From Roridomyces roridus (lineage: Eukaryota > Basidiomycota > Agaricomycetes > Agaricales > Mycenaceae): a stretch of DNA of 64,000 nucleotides. Below the pieces are notes generated by a model, which made no database searches, was not told where the DNA came from, and saw only the letters and a list, made by a program, of their open reading frames with translations. The stretch covers positions 1-64,000 of the forward strand of contig JARKIF010000158.1 of the NCBI GenBank assembly GCA_029378245.1, written 5' to 3'. The position numbers and the translations under genes are program-made. How positions within the stretch are numbered: the stretch's first letter is position 1; every line of letters begins with the position of its first letter. Shown in pieces: positions 53,601-62,700 of the stretch.

Positions 53601-56600
53601 CGCGTTGCTCGTCGATGGTCTCGTGGGCGGGGTCGTCGAATAAATCCGAAAAAGGCAAAATGCCGTTGAGAAGCTGCCCAACTGGAGCAGCCGACTGAGA
53701 ATCCTTGGGCGGTGCACGACGTGACGTTGTGACTTCACGGTACTGGGCGCGGACTTCCGGTGCGATCGACAATAATTGCCGCATGGGAATTGTGACGGGG
53801 GACTCGAGTGAAGCATTGAAAATAGCCTTGGCATCTCTCTCATCGTAGACGGGGGCTGTAGTGCGATATGCGGGACCTTTAGGCGGCGGCGCGGCAAAGT
53901 TGCGTTCTGCAGGCGGCGCATATGCAGCATCACGAGCATTCGCGAATGGATGAATCTGCGGCGCAGCGACAGGTTGCACGGGGGGAGCGACAGGTGCGGG
54001 AGCCAGACGGGTAGGAGCAGGTGCGGGAGCGGGAGGGACGGCACGAGGCTGCGGTGGCTGAATAGTATGATCCGGGGCCTCACGACCAGCGTCCAATGCA
54101 CGTTTAGCTTGTCGGCGAGTTTGGATAGCCAAAATCTCGCGATGGCATGCTTCCTCGCGTTCATCATCCGTCAAAATGTATGTCTGTGCGACTGGAGCGG
54201 AAGTCTCCACCAAATTCTGCGCCGTGACGATGAGCTGGGCCTGTGCGATCTGACCGGGGTTCTGCTTGTGCCACTCGTCAATCCGTGTACGTAGGTCTCG
54301 GCCGGTAACCGCACGCGGGACAAATGCACCGCTGGGTAGTACGACTCGACCGTCCGTGTTACGGCGACATTTGCCGGCATTGATATCGTCGAGAACCCGG
54401 GGGCACTGGTTGATGAAATGATTTTGCTCGCTGCAATATCCGCAGCCGTCGGGACGGGGAGGCCTTGTTGAATTCGTGCCAGTAGTGCCGTTGCCGGTGT
54501 TGCCTTTCTGGGTGGCAAGCACTTTAATGAGCTCTGCAACCGTGCCGACGAGGGCGGCAATGCCAGGGTCAGATTTGATGTCAGCGGATGTAGATGCAAT
54601 ATTGTGGGATGTGGGGGAGGCGGCAGCAGCGATGAGCGTACCACTAGTCCCAGCAACAACAAATTCCGCAGCTTCATATAGATCCGCGAGGTCATACGGG
54701 TCCTCGGGATGAATGTCAGGCTTTTTGATCTGAAGCCGATGCTGGATTGCGACGGCGAGCGACGGCGGATGCATGGCACGGAAGAAGGCACGGCTCTGCT
54801 CGGAAGCCGAAAGCCGATTCTTGCCAGTGAGGTACGAGGTGATCAACAGGAATTGACGGTAGAACGTCGTCAGATCGAGCTTGGTGTGAATGCCGGTGCG
54901 GGAAGTCTGACCGACAAGGGCATCAAGGTCGTTTAGGCCAAATCGACGATCCTCATCATTCCCTGAGTAAAGTTTCAGCACGTCGGCTTTAAACGAATCA
55001 TATGATGTGGGGGCATTGGTGAAAGACGGTAAAGTCTCCCAGATCTCCTGGTCATCGACGGGCAAGTACCGGGTGGCGTGTTTCTTTTTCTCGGTGCTGT
55101 CCGTGACCGAGGAGACGTCGAACAAAAACTCCAGGTCGGCAAAGTACCGACGGAGCTCGCGGGGTTTAGAGGAGTCAAATTTGGGTGCAGTGCGATCACC
55201 GCGGGCGGGCATGGGAACGGGAGTGGCCATGGTGGTTGTCGGGGATTCGGGTGGTGAAGTGTATAGTTGGAACTCGGCAAGCCACGCTAATGTGGGTGAA
55301 TCTGGCGAGTGTAGTGAGAGGTTGTTGTGATGGGCGATGTGCTGGGGGACGACGTCAAATAGGTCGTCGGCGGGGAACGGCTCGCTATCCTGAAGGTTGT
55401 CGGGGTTTTGTAGTGAGGCGAGCAACTCGAGTCGTAGGGTACGGGAAGCTGTGCGCCGCAAGGTGCGAGAAGTGCCGGTAGCAATGATGAAACCCTCGCG
55501 GTGGGCTCCAAAATGTCGATCTCAACGACCGCCTAGCTGCGTGCGCGAGCTAAAACAACAAGTGTGAGGCAGTAGGCGGTTGCGAGAGAAAATGTGCAAG
55601 TGTTTCACCACGTCCGGCGCCGAACCAGGCAAAATGCAGCGCTGGCAGGAGGGATAAGACGAATGGGACGGTGACGGAAGCGAAGGCGTGGGCGTATACG
55701 TGGACGGAGGCGTAGGTCGAGATCGGAGGCGACGAAGACGAAAAACTTAGAGCTGATACGAGGGGGAGAACAAGTCTGTGTTGAAAACCTACACAAAAAC
55801 AGTCTTTTATACATGGTAGAGTAAAGGGTGAGTGTAGATAAATCCGAAGCAATGTACAACTTAGCAAAGATGAAAAGCAACCAGGGAAGAGAGTACAACG
55901 GAAAATCGAGGGATGGTGCACGGTGGGACGCCCGATGAGTGCGTAAGTGCAACCAAAAAGGTAGAATTAGTGGAATAAAACCAAAGAGAGGCAAGGTGTC
56001 CGAGGAGTAAGGAGGAGGGGGAGATTGTCGTAGTCGATGAGCGCAGGGCTGGAGGTGTAGGATCGCGGCGACATGGTGGTCGTGAAGCAAGAGACAACTG
56101 CAGCCGTACTGATTGATTTGCACTGTATGCCGGCAGTTTGAACATGCTCCGTGTCGAGCGCGTTGGCGTGCGCGACACTGTTTGTGTCGGGCTGCAGTCC
56201 TCGCTTCCGGGGCGAGATGGACATCACGTTTGCCCTTGAAGCTGTCGGGGTATCTGCCGACTTTTCCCCCACCATAGGAGAAGCAGTCCTCGATGAGATG
56301 GCCACGGGGAGTCTCGCAATACTTGTTGCTGCACGCCTTGCGTGGCACGGAGCGTTGTTCGTTGCTAAATGGAGCAGGGCGCCTAATCTGTCGCTGGTGA
56401 GATTTTTCGTCTCTGCGATTGGCCTGGTTTGACGACTGTGCCGCGTAGGCGCTTGGAACGGCATCTCCCGTGTCTCGACTTTTGCCCTTTCCAACTTTGA
56501 GGGCATTGATGGCAATCATCGACGGCGCGATGCCCATCTCGACCTCCTCAGTCTTCAGCCGTTGCAGCACGGCTGCCGATGACACCGGCGTTTGCATCGC

Positions 56601-57260
56601 CTCGCCTTGTCGCACCTTGTCACGAAGAGTATCGCGGCAGTACCGCCAGGCTTCGGAGGTTGTCATGAGGGTGACGAGATGCTTGGCAAACTCGTTGTCA
56701 GGCATCATCAGTGGGTCGGTATCCCGCAACTTCTGGTATAGTTGCACGATTGTCTGACGCCACTCGACAGGGTTGTCGTGTGCACCACACTGGAACGAGA
56801 GGATTTGCTGTTTGATGGTAACAGCAGCAATTGCATTGGCCGGCTCGTACTCGTTCTTGAGTGCCTTCCATGCCTCGTGCGCTGACTTGCAGTCTTTGAC
56901 AACGTACAGCTTTGCGCTGGGAACAGCTCGGGCGATAATTGCCAGAGCCTTCTTGTCGCCGTCCAACCATGCTCGAGCTTGTTGTTCGGCAGCGGCAACA
57001 GCAGCTTCGTTTCCTGGAATCGTGATTGTGGCCGCTGCTCCGTTTGCGTCAATGCCGTGGATTTGCTCAGTGCGTTTGAGCTTGGGAATGACCGGAGGAT
57101 TGTAAGCAGGCCCGTCAACGTATTGCCAATACCCAGCTGCATCGAGGTCAAGTTCCGACTTGTACTTGAACTCATTGTAGTTGTTCACGCCATCCTCCTC
57201 GGTGATGGCAGTGAGTTTCATGCGTTTCCAATCATCGACTTGGTGCTGATTTGTTGACAT
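47651..57260 (-). CDS. Copia gag-protease, interrupted by the nested gypsy element
   Basis: Two pieces on the minus strand: 57260-56178 and 48439-47651. Gag starts at 57260 (MSTNQHQVDDWKRMKLTAI). The UBN2 domain is EAWKALKNEYEPANAIAAVTI ... WRQTIVQLYQKLRD, with a C-terminal knuckle-like region (CSNKYCETPRGHLIEDC). At the nested insertion the protein reads ARHKQ and resumes ALESGPGDRFAG, exactly in phase once the 4-bp CTGT duplication is removed. Then come an acidic linker and the aspartic protease site INHDTGASRHIF. The frame stops at 47651, 9 nt beyond the GGGTTTT slip site. The interruption makes this copy defective. Confidence 0.85.
47663..47669 (-). promoter_or_regulatory. Copia -1 frameshift heptamer GGGTTTT
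   Basis: Sense codons AGG CAG GGT TTT ACC contain G_GGT_TTT in register, 9 nt before the stop codon at 47651-47653. A -1 slip gives GF then YHRLVGH, i.e. the conserved start of the pre-integrase domain. Confidence 0.6.
48444..49107 (-). repeat. Gypsy-2 3' LTR
   Basis: 664 bp, inverted ends TGTCG/CGACA. Followed on its inner side by the polypurine tract TTGGGAGGAGA (sense; 49108-49118). A second copy of that motif, TTGGGAGGATA, lies about 185 bp further in, at 49293-49303. Confidence 0.93.
49334..52993 (-). CDS. Gypsy-2 pol: RT, RNase H, integrase
   Basis: 1219 codons open, -1 relative to gag. RT: SRWFCVVKKDGTSLRIVHAL, LDLYVGYDERLL, TPYGALRLVTLPMGWTNS and catalytic WPYIDDVPF. The connection and RNase H region follows (LAVDTSSLAIGSLLAQ, FSQAKLELYGLFRTLRAWK). 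Integrase: HHCC finger (GHKGFYATRALISERFWWP ... CHLCQIRQ) and D,D,E core (YIDTMHMPP, IVTDNGTPF, GLIERPHFDVREALF). It ends with a GPLIV/ISRNRGGAY SH3-like module and an acidic tail. The 'DLYVGYDER' form of the RT helix and the lack of a chromodomain separate it from Gypsy-1. Confidence 0.92.
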   Translation of the reverse strand: MIPDQQELALIIAPHPDIPGKFIIESTSALESDTLSHIQHTYLSACTNLGRDADTVVFAHTVVQPTFPESHDSTRGDHFIPIYSVSSHSPTRSSPVAQPMSPMPRDSTRGSKNNNTPSVLPPLAQVYAKKKYKPVAQKIRPVLGSVPDDFRIERHILGDPLADMPKLDPNPPPFIPTGRYTAERRDAIDLAHSGDFLWPAERDLMHHFMCLQNEAFAWEDSERGSFRTDFFPPVNIPVMPHTPWVQRNIPIPPGIYDQVCKIIRTKIDAGVYEPSNSSYRSRWFCVVKKDGTSLRIVHALEPLNAVTIQHSGVTPFTEQLAEHFAGRACGAMLDLYVGYDERLLAPASRDFTTFQTPYGALRLVTLPMGWTNSVPIFHDDVTHILQPEIPEFTWPYIDDVPFRGPASAYQLADGSYETIPENPGIRRFIWEHFNNLIRVVQRMKYSGGTFSGHKLVLCAERITVVGHVCTPAGRIPDEKRVDKIVNWGPCRDLSEVRAFLGTIGVVRIFIRNFSHRAHYLIMLTRKDMPFIFGPEQIAAQEDLKYALLHSPALRPLNYWSSAPVILAVDTSSLAIGSLLAQCDPDNLSRRYYARFGSITLNDREARFSQAKLELYGLFRTLRAWKVYLIGLRNLVIEVDARYIKGMLANPDLAPSASINRWILAILTFHFTLVHVPGVSHGPDGLSRRPPQPGDQPEPEDDFDDWIDQVHGFLHMINDTPYVPRRQHFVATLAAEIAPDGQDAPPSLDYDLVPRSDSARRADARVVVVRLWHDTLERPRDISDHDYEKFVRYCLEFYVADGQLWRKDPQSQHKLVTPPQRRLFILRSAHDDVGHKGFYATRALISERFWWPHMADDITWFIKTCHLCQIRQTRQVLIPPTVATPAPLFAKVYIDTMHMPPSGGFKYIVHGRCSLSAYAEFRMLRRETAQAIGDWIFQDIICRWGTLCEIVTDNGTPFIKALEYLAHKYHIHHIRISGYNSRANGLIERPHFDVREALFKAVDGDQSKWHTGTYSVFWADRVTVRKRMGCSPYFAATGTHPLLPLDISEATYLLPPPDSVLSTTDLIATRAIALQKRRDQLATLHSTVYEARLRHAARFEIDHAATIRDYDFKRGDLVLMRNTAIEKSLSRKMRKRYLGPLIVISRNRGGAYILCELDGSVFHRPIAAFRVIPYFARTSIPIPALNEFLDISTERLRQLEQSTLSDPDDLDVDVELPASD
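52990..55461 (-). CDS. Gypsy-2 gag-protease
   Basis: 823 codons. N-terminal gag (RELRRYFADLEFLFD, YDSFKADVLKLYSGNDEDRR, RLSASEQSRAFFRAMHPP), then one CCHC knuckle CGYCSEQNHFINQC. A long Pro/Ala linker follows, then a retropepsin-like domain with ESVVDGGSQIIAMSEAVC as active-site strand (DGG in place of DSG/DTG) and VLLGHPFHV as the later conserved strand. The stop at 52990-52992 is 15 nt downstream of the slip site. Confidence 0.88.
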   Translation of the reverse strand: MRRTASRTLRLELLASLQNPDNLQDSEPFPADDLFDVVPQHIAHHNNLSLHSPDSPTLAWLAEFQLYTSPPESPTTTMATPVPMPARGDRTAPKFDSSKPRELRRYFADLEFLFDVSSVTDSTEKKKHATRYLPVDDQEIWETLPSFTNAPTSYDSFKADVLKLYSGNDEDRRFGLNDLDALVGQTSRTGIHTKLDLTTFYRQFLLITSYLTGKNRLSASEQSRAFFRAMHPPSLAVAIQHRLQIKKPDIHPEDPYDLADLYEAAEFVVAGTSGTLIAAAASPTSHNIASTSADIKSDPGIAALVGTVAELIKVLATQKGNTGNGTTGTNSTRPPRPDGCGYCSEQNHFINQCPRVLDDINAGKCRRNTDGRVVLPSGAFVPRAVTGRDLRTRIDEWHKQNPGQIAQAQLIVTAQNLVETSAPVAQTYILTDDEREEACHREILAIQTRRQAKRALDAGREAPDHTIQPPQPRAVPPAPAPAPTRLAPAPVAPPVQPVAAPQIHPFANARDAAYAPPAERNFAAPPPKGPAYRTTAPVYDERDAKAIFNASLESPVTIPMRQLLSIAPEVRAQYREVTTSRRAPPKDSQSAAPVGQLLNGILPFSDLFDDPAHETIDEQREEDARHTAMIDSLPAVFNVDAATSSLPPDAFVVPDPYAVYYDAGLPIPADLIVSVNCCALRSVLPTIDNREVVESVVDGGSQIIAMSEAVCHSLRLTYDPTIILHMQSANGTVTPSLGLARNVPFTLGDITLYLQVYIVRNPAYDVLLGHPFHVLTQSIVRTFANEDQTITISDPNSGRVVTVPTVPRGSPRARQQGFPNSRN
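53008..53014 (-). promoter_or_regulatory. Gypsy-2 -1 frameshift heptamer GGGTTTT
   Basis: Sense codons CAA CAG GGT TTT CCC contain G_GGT_TTT in register. A -1 slip continues as SQLEELIPDQQ into pol with no stop. Same heptamer and register as in Gypsy-1 and copia. Confidence 0.75.
55493..55510 (-). promoter_or_regulatory. Gypsy-2 primer-binding site
   Basis: Sense TGGAGCCCACCGCGAGGG, three bases after the 5' LTR; the plus strand ends in ...GGGCTCCA like a tRNA 3' end. The tRNA identity was not determined. Confidence 0.7.
55514..56177 (-). repeat. Gypsy-2 5' LTR with promoter
   Basis: 664 bp. The sense strand carries TATAAAAG at about 55804-55811, the likely promoter. Long frames seen through both LTRs (e.g. 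123 codons) are identical between copies and have no protein-like features. Confidence 0.93.
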
Positions 57261-57360
57261 AGTGGGAATTCGATAGCGCAGATGTATGTGGGTAAACGAG
57301 TTTGTTGTTCGTCGACAAGTGGACAATAGAACGATATCCGAGATGAGTTTAGAGCACAAC

Positions 57361-57373
57361 GGGGCCCATAACC
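57361..57373 (-). promoter_or_regulatory. Copia primer-binding site, initiator-tRNA anticodon-arm type
   Basis: Sense GGTTATGGGCCCC directly abuts the 5' LTR. It is complementary to GGGGCCCATAACC, which has the CAT anticodon in the middle. Half-tRNA-iMet priming through the anticodon arm is known for Drosophila copia and yeast Ty5. Confidence 0.75.
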
Positions 57374-57554
57374 TATCAAAGATGTAATATATTCACTGGT
57401 ACAAGAGAAGACTCGTTAGAGTACTAGTACAGAGAGATAGTTAGGAAAGGTCATACCTGGTACAAGAGAAGACTCGTTAGAGGTATCTCTTGTCCAGGTG
57501 AAACAATATGAATAAAATGAATATGACGAATCGTCGATCAGTCAGACCTTAACA
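57374..57554 (-). repeat. Copia 5' LTR
   Basis: 181 bp, apparently identical to 44330-44510. Confidence 0.9.
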
Positions 57555-57731
57555 GAGGACAAGTCGTGCCACAGTTGGGACCTGACCAGTCAGGGTATCC
57601 AAGAGGCTATGGCCGCCCTGGACGGTCTCACTCTCACCATGGACTATCCGATAGCCAAAAGGCAGATCGAGGCCGAGAAAGAGATTATATTAGCTGTTTT
57701 GTGGCAGTACTGGAACGTGTTATTGGGATAG

Positions 57732-58673
57732 AGCACAAAATGTAGACTAAAGAATACCAACCCGATGCGGGACCTTGTGCCGGTTAATTCCTTCCTTCCA
57801 TCCTTCCTTCCTTTTAAAACTTGCGAGGCATTTAAAGACGCCATCGTCTCCTGTCAACGCGATGGTGGAGCTGCGACCCGCACCTCGACGACGACCAGCG
57901 CTGGAGGCAGGGGAGCCCGTAATATTCGACTTGCGCTCGTACATTCTTCTGCTATCTACCAGTCACCAATTGCAAACGGTCGTCTTTGGCTTTTCCATAT
58001 GACGCGCCCCCATTTTTGTCTTATGTACCTCGATCTCCTTTCGTCGTAGGGCTACACCGAAATCACCGTAGTCCCAGCGAGCTCAAGACTATCCATCTCC
58101 ACTCTCGTCAATGCAGTAGGCAGAACTCCCTTCCAGGTCCTTCATATTCACCAACTCATGCTCAGCGATTCATACTGTCACTGTGGCGAGCCTCCCGGCC
58201 GAATTCATCCACCACCTTTTCTCCAGCCTTTCCTTAGGAGCCTACGACTAGCCGCTCGACTGCCACTGTAATCCGGAGTTCAGTTGTATTGGGCTTTGTG
58301 GGGAATTGGTCGAGCTGGTGCGTTATTATGACTTCTCAAGCTACCTCGACTTATTCGCCGTAGCTTGCACACCCTCATGGCTCACACAAGACCATCTGCC
58401 TGTTCTCGCAGGCCTTCTCACCTCGGTGCAACACATCGTGTTGGCAGCGATACCTCCACCCAGCCTTCCATGTATGCCTGCTGCCTCCCAAAGCATGGAA
58501 CCCTCACAACATCGACCGTCTCCCTCCGCTCTGTGACGCTCAGACTTGGGTTCCTATCCCGAACATCGTCCATGAGAGTGCTTGGTTTTCCTCCGTCGGT
58601 AATACGGCGGCTTCGGCATTCGGACGTAAGTCTCCTCTTTCTTCTTGAGGAGACTTACGCTATCGTGAACTAT
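57732..58673. other. Intergenic region
   Basis: About 0.9 kb. Contains CT-rich stretches (TTCCTTCCATCCTTCCTTCC at about 57789) and no recognised gene. A short inverted repeat, AAGTCTCCTC/GAGGAGACTT, lies at 58627-58655, near the 3' end of the following minus-strand gene, and could act in termination. Confidence 0.4.
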
Positions 58674-59557
58674 TCAAAGAAGGCCATACAATCCGAACAC
58701 CACCCCCACACAGAAAGTTAGCCCCCCTGCCACATTCCGTACCGCCCGACGCATGCACCTCTGTTTCATCACTCCCATCCTCTCCCTTAGCGCCGCTGCC
58801 TCGTTAATTCGAGGGAAAGGCACATTCGGTACCTCCTTGCCGAGGAAGTTGCACAAAGGCTCCCACCCGCTACCCAGCTCATACTCCAACAACCTATCCT
58901 TCGGCGTAATCTTCCTGACCTCGGCGGAGTGCGCGCGATATCTGTCCCGCGCCGCCGCATGAGCCGTCTCGAGCGTCGTAGCGTTCAACACATCCGCCAT
59001 CCACCTCCGCTGCAACCCCTGCACTCTCCCCGCCCAAAACGGGTCGAGCGAAGCCACCAATCGACCGATAGAGAACGCAGGATTGAAGATCACGTCGATA
59101 ATGATGCTGAAGGACTTGTACCACGCCTCGATGTCGCGTTCCACCAAGATAACTTTGGCCTCGGGATACGCCTCGATGAGCTCAGGTCCAAAAGAGCATC
59201 CAGGAGCATCGGTGATGGCCATGCAATGACCCAGCAACTTGTCCCACTCGGCACGTCCAAACTTGCCTTGGCCATCAAACTTGGCTGCGTGTGCGGCCAT
59301 CCACATATCGCAATCTTGGATGTTGGAGAAGAGGTCGAAGAAATGATAACAGTCGTTGTATCCGAGGATTTGCAGCGCTTCTTTCATTGCTATCAAGAAA
59401 ATATGAAGAGGACGACCAAAAAAAGCAGAGATCACTGACAAGCAGTTCCTGTTCGCGGCATGCCTAAAGATAGGACTTGCATCGGAACGACGCGCCCGGA
59501 TTTGCCTCGGTGAAGGTTCGGGTCTTCCATGTACATCTCTGGATGCTTCGCGGCCAT
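58674..59557 (-). CDS. Sulfotransferase-family (Sulfotransfer_4-like) protein, paralogue of 14722-15629
   Basis: 277 aa from exons 59557-59440 and 59389-58674 (50-nt intron, phase 1). Exon 1 begins MAAKHPEMYMEDPNLHRGKS; the PAPS-loop motif LSLGMPRTGTASMKEAL is split by the intron at the same codon as in the paralogue. Further landmarks: NDCYHFFDLFSNIQDCDMW, SFGPELIEAYPEAKVILVERDIEAWYKS and GSGWEPLCNFLGKEVPNVPFPRINE. The hydrophobic tail GGLTFCVGVVFGLYGLL is a likely membrane anchor. Similarity to the other copy is high over the whole length (roughly 60 percent by eye). Substrate unknown. Confidence 0.85.
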
Positions 59558-59723
59558 GGGTGAGTGCGTTGGCGAAAGGTTGTTTTGCGGGCCCTTGCTG
59601 ATAGTATTCCAGATACTGGAACCTTTTTATTCGAATTCCTACAGGCGTCCTGCCAGCGTCGTGTCAACGCGCAGGCGCGCGAAATGCTACCTTGTCATGT
59701 ACAAATGATGATGATGATAATAT

Positions 59724-62700
59724 TTATATTGAATTCCGTCGCACACCCCGACCTCTCTTGTTCTTCTTCTTCCCGCCCTGAACGCCTTCCGATCCGTCTA
59801 TGAACGCCGAAGGAAGTCTGCCCTCCTCATCCATCTTCTCCAGTATAGCCAGCCCAGCTTCATATCCAACCTTCTCTATCTCCTCAAACTTGCTGAATTG
59901 CAAGGTCCCGTACTGTCGAATAATTTTGAGCAACAGCACTTCGAGTAAAGTTGTGCCCATTTATTTACCTCTTGCACCGGCATCCGAATGTACAGACAAT
60001 CACGGGCGACTTTAGCATCTTCCAGTGTCTTGACGCTGGACACACTGTCGGGAGAGTAAGAAATCAATGCGGCAGACACTAAGTCTGATTGCGTACTATG
60101 CAAGTCGACTTTGGATCTCGGTAATCGGAGGAACGAGGCGAGCGTCGGAGAAGGGATTCCACCGGTTCACGAGTAACCACCATCCCGAGATTGAATCACT
60201 AAAGTTGCGGGGCGTGTTATCTTCCAGCTGGTTATGAACGTCAGTCAACCCCCTCATCTTGAGGGATAGGCAGGGGCTACGTACAGAACCGACGTCAGAC
60301 GCAAAGACACAGCTTGCACCAACGGTAAACATTGTCGACACGGGCAAGTTGTCGACTGTCTTGCGTGTTAGAACTTGCGTTCAGGGACTATATTACACTT
60401 ACCATATCCGCCATCGACAAGCATACCGCCGTTGTTGCAGAGAGGAGGCAAAAGGCCCACCAAAGTCATTGAAGCACCTGCAAGCGATCTTTAGAAGTCT
60501 TCTCCCAAGGTAGCAGAAATAAACACACGGATGAATCTCCACGCATATCCGTCCTCGTGAATCTCCATCCGAGAGGTCATGATGTTGGTAGAATTACAAA
60601 AGAACGGAAGCCACATGTCCTCGATATGAAGATCATAGAACGCCTGTCCAGGATCAGCCAGTGACTAAGAGATAGCAGGCAATCTCACCTTGTAGATTGC
60701 TCGATTGAACTCGTGTCCCGTCGTGTATGCGACCAGCGGATAAGTAACATCGGACAATATCCTCCAAATGTTCCCCATCCTGCTGCTAAACTGCTTCGCA
60801 CGACCCGCACTCGACAGGATGTCGCCCTCGCGAGCATAGAGACCGCCGATGAATGCCCCGATGCTAGTCCCGCCAATATGATCAATAGGAATTCCAGCTT
60901 CCTCAAAAGCACGAATTAATCCCTGTCCGACTATGAGTAATGCAAGAATCCAAGTAAAATTCACCACACACAAGATGCGATACCCCACGAGCTCCACCGC
61001 CTCCAAGTACCAGCCCAATCGACTTGCCGCATATCCGTCTCGCCAATCGTGAAAAATCATTCATATGCGGTAACCTTTGAGGCCGTGGATCCGTCCCACT
61101 TTTGCGGTACTTTTGAATCTCACTCTGGACCTTCTCTCGGAGATTCTTCAGAGTAGTCACCGCATCCGGATCTTTAGGAGGTGGTGGCTTGGTTATCGGA
61201 ACTACAAGGCCCTAAGACAAAATGAGCGAGATGCTCGCGTTGGCGGGTCAGAACGTACCGGGAGCTCGACGTGTATGTGTTGGTGCACCCATGGCCTGTT
61301 CTGTGAAAGAGTTAAGCCCTAGCACCTAAAACAATATCATTTCATCTACCTTAAGCCATTCCCGAGTGGAACCGGGCACAACAGCTCGGTCAGGATGCAG
61401 CAAAACGAGTTCTTTCCGTGCAGTCGTCTTCATTGAAAGTAACAATCGTTCATACTCGCCAATGGACGGATCGTCTCCCATTCCCACAACCATAACGCAA
61501 TCAGCCTGGTCATACGAGTCAACTGTCGTTCAGAATGACCAATGTATCTTTACCTGTCGGATGCAAGTTTGTGTCCAAGCACTGTTGACCGGCGAGTCCG
61601 CAACATACAGCACCGTCCGATACTTCTGCTCTTGATCCGCCAACCATCCAGCAGCCTTGAGTTTACCCATCCTCGTGAACGCATGCCTCCCAAGATGATT
61701 CGATATCGAGGCCTGATTTAGGTACGACGTCGTCGCCCCGATACCCTCCAAGGCAGCCTGCAACTTGCGCGCAAATGCATCTATAGGAACGAGCCGCGAC
61801 ACGGGAAGAACAACCACCGTCTTGAGGTTATTGTTGTCCGACGTTACCCTCGGTTGGGAAGAAGAGGATGAATCAACCTCGTCCCGAACTCGGGAAGCAA
61901 TTGTACGCAATAGCCTCGGGGAATCGTTCAGAATGCAGCCTAGTAACCTTGACCAAAACTCACTTTGCAGTTGTTTTCGGGTTGCTGTCATAGATAAGAT
62001 TAGATGAAAATGGAATATTAAGATAAGACCCACCGTGCAGAGATTGCGTTGAAGAGCGTCTGCGGCATTCGTATAAGCTCCGTATCACGAATTGCATGCA
62101 CCGTAGTCCGTCTCGGCGAGCTCGTAATAACATCCAATTCCCCAACAGTGTCGCCCTGCCCATATTCGCCAGTCATAGTCACCGCACCAGCCTCCGTTTC
62201 CGTGAGCGCACGAAGCCGTCCGTTGATGACGATATAGAAACTGTCGCTGACATCTCCAGGCCGCCATAGGACTTGACCAGCATTCACTTGCATCCAGTCC
62301 AACGAAGCATCAATATGAAGCACTAAATAAAAGTCAGGACGTCAAATCCCAATGCGGAAGAAAACGTACACAGCGGAGAAAGCAAGGATATCAACCGCTT
62401 CGCCAGCGTCAACAACACAATCGGCCGTTTCTCAAGCAACCGTTCCAGCGCATCAGACGGCAAGAACCCAACATAAACATCCGTCTTGGCTTTGATGTCG
62501 ACATACGACGCCGAGTTACATAGCGCAGCTGTTCGAAATGAACAAAAAGAAAAGGATGAATGTGGATAAGGTGTTGCGTACCAAGATACCCCGCAATACC
62601 CCCCGGCTTGACGGTGAACAACAACCTTTGCTTATCCTTGTCACTCTTGACGCCGGGCGTCCTCCAAGGCTCCGAGTCCGCTACGGACGGCGTCGAATCT

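Larger units (their letters stand above)
48444..56177 (-). mobile_element. Ty3/gypsy LTR retrotransposon (Gypsy-2), nested in copia
   Basis: 7734 bp, target duplication CTGT (48440-48443, 56178-56181). LTRs of 664 bp (48444-49107, 55514-56177) are exactly 7070 bp apart, begin TGTCG and end CGACA, and show no difference by eye. The interior has two long overlapping frames, gag-protease and pol, joined by a -1 slip. The PBS is a TGG-type tRNA site. It has no chromodomain and its RT differs strongly from Gypsy-1, so it belongs to another lineage. Everything needed for autonomy is open. Confidence 0.95.
44330..57554 (-). mobile_element. Ty1/copia LTR retrotransposon carrying a nested gypsy element
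   Basis: Flanked by the target duplication GAGGA (44325-44329, 57555-57559). LTRs of 181 bp (44330-44510, 57374-57554) look identical. Sense is minus; LTRs read TGTTAAGG...TTTGATA. Without the nested 48444-56177 element and its 4-bp duplication the copia is about 5.5 kb. Order on the sense strand is gag, protease, integrase, RT, RNase H, the copia order. PBS and polypurine tract are intact. Two frame changes occur: a GGGTTTT slip between protease and integrase, and intron-like segments between integrase and RT. Confidence 0.93.
43692..57731 (+). pseudogene. Host ORF split by the copia insertion
   Basis: Plus-strand frame 43692-44329 runs straight into the copia 3' LTR. Removing 44330-57554 and one GAGGA copy joins codon GA|C and continues from 57560 to a stop at 57729-57731, with no stop in between; total about 269 aa. 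The protein has a basic stretch MERAFKRKRKHFVTKHKG (an alternative start, 43941), helical segments and an end rich in charged helices (IAKRQIEAEKEIILAVLWQY). The family was not recognised. The 13.2-kb insertion must abolish full-length product; the truncated frame would end within the LTR after LVQEKTR. Confidence 0.7.

Noticed and set aside
55605..57359. Single 584-codon minus-strand frame
   Set aside because: Its second half is Gypsy-2 LTR read by chance; only the part from 57260 to 56178 is copia gag.
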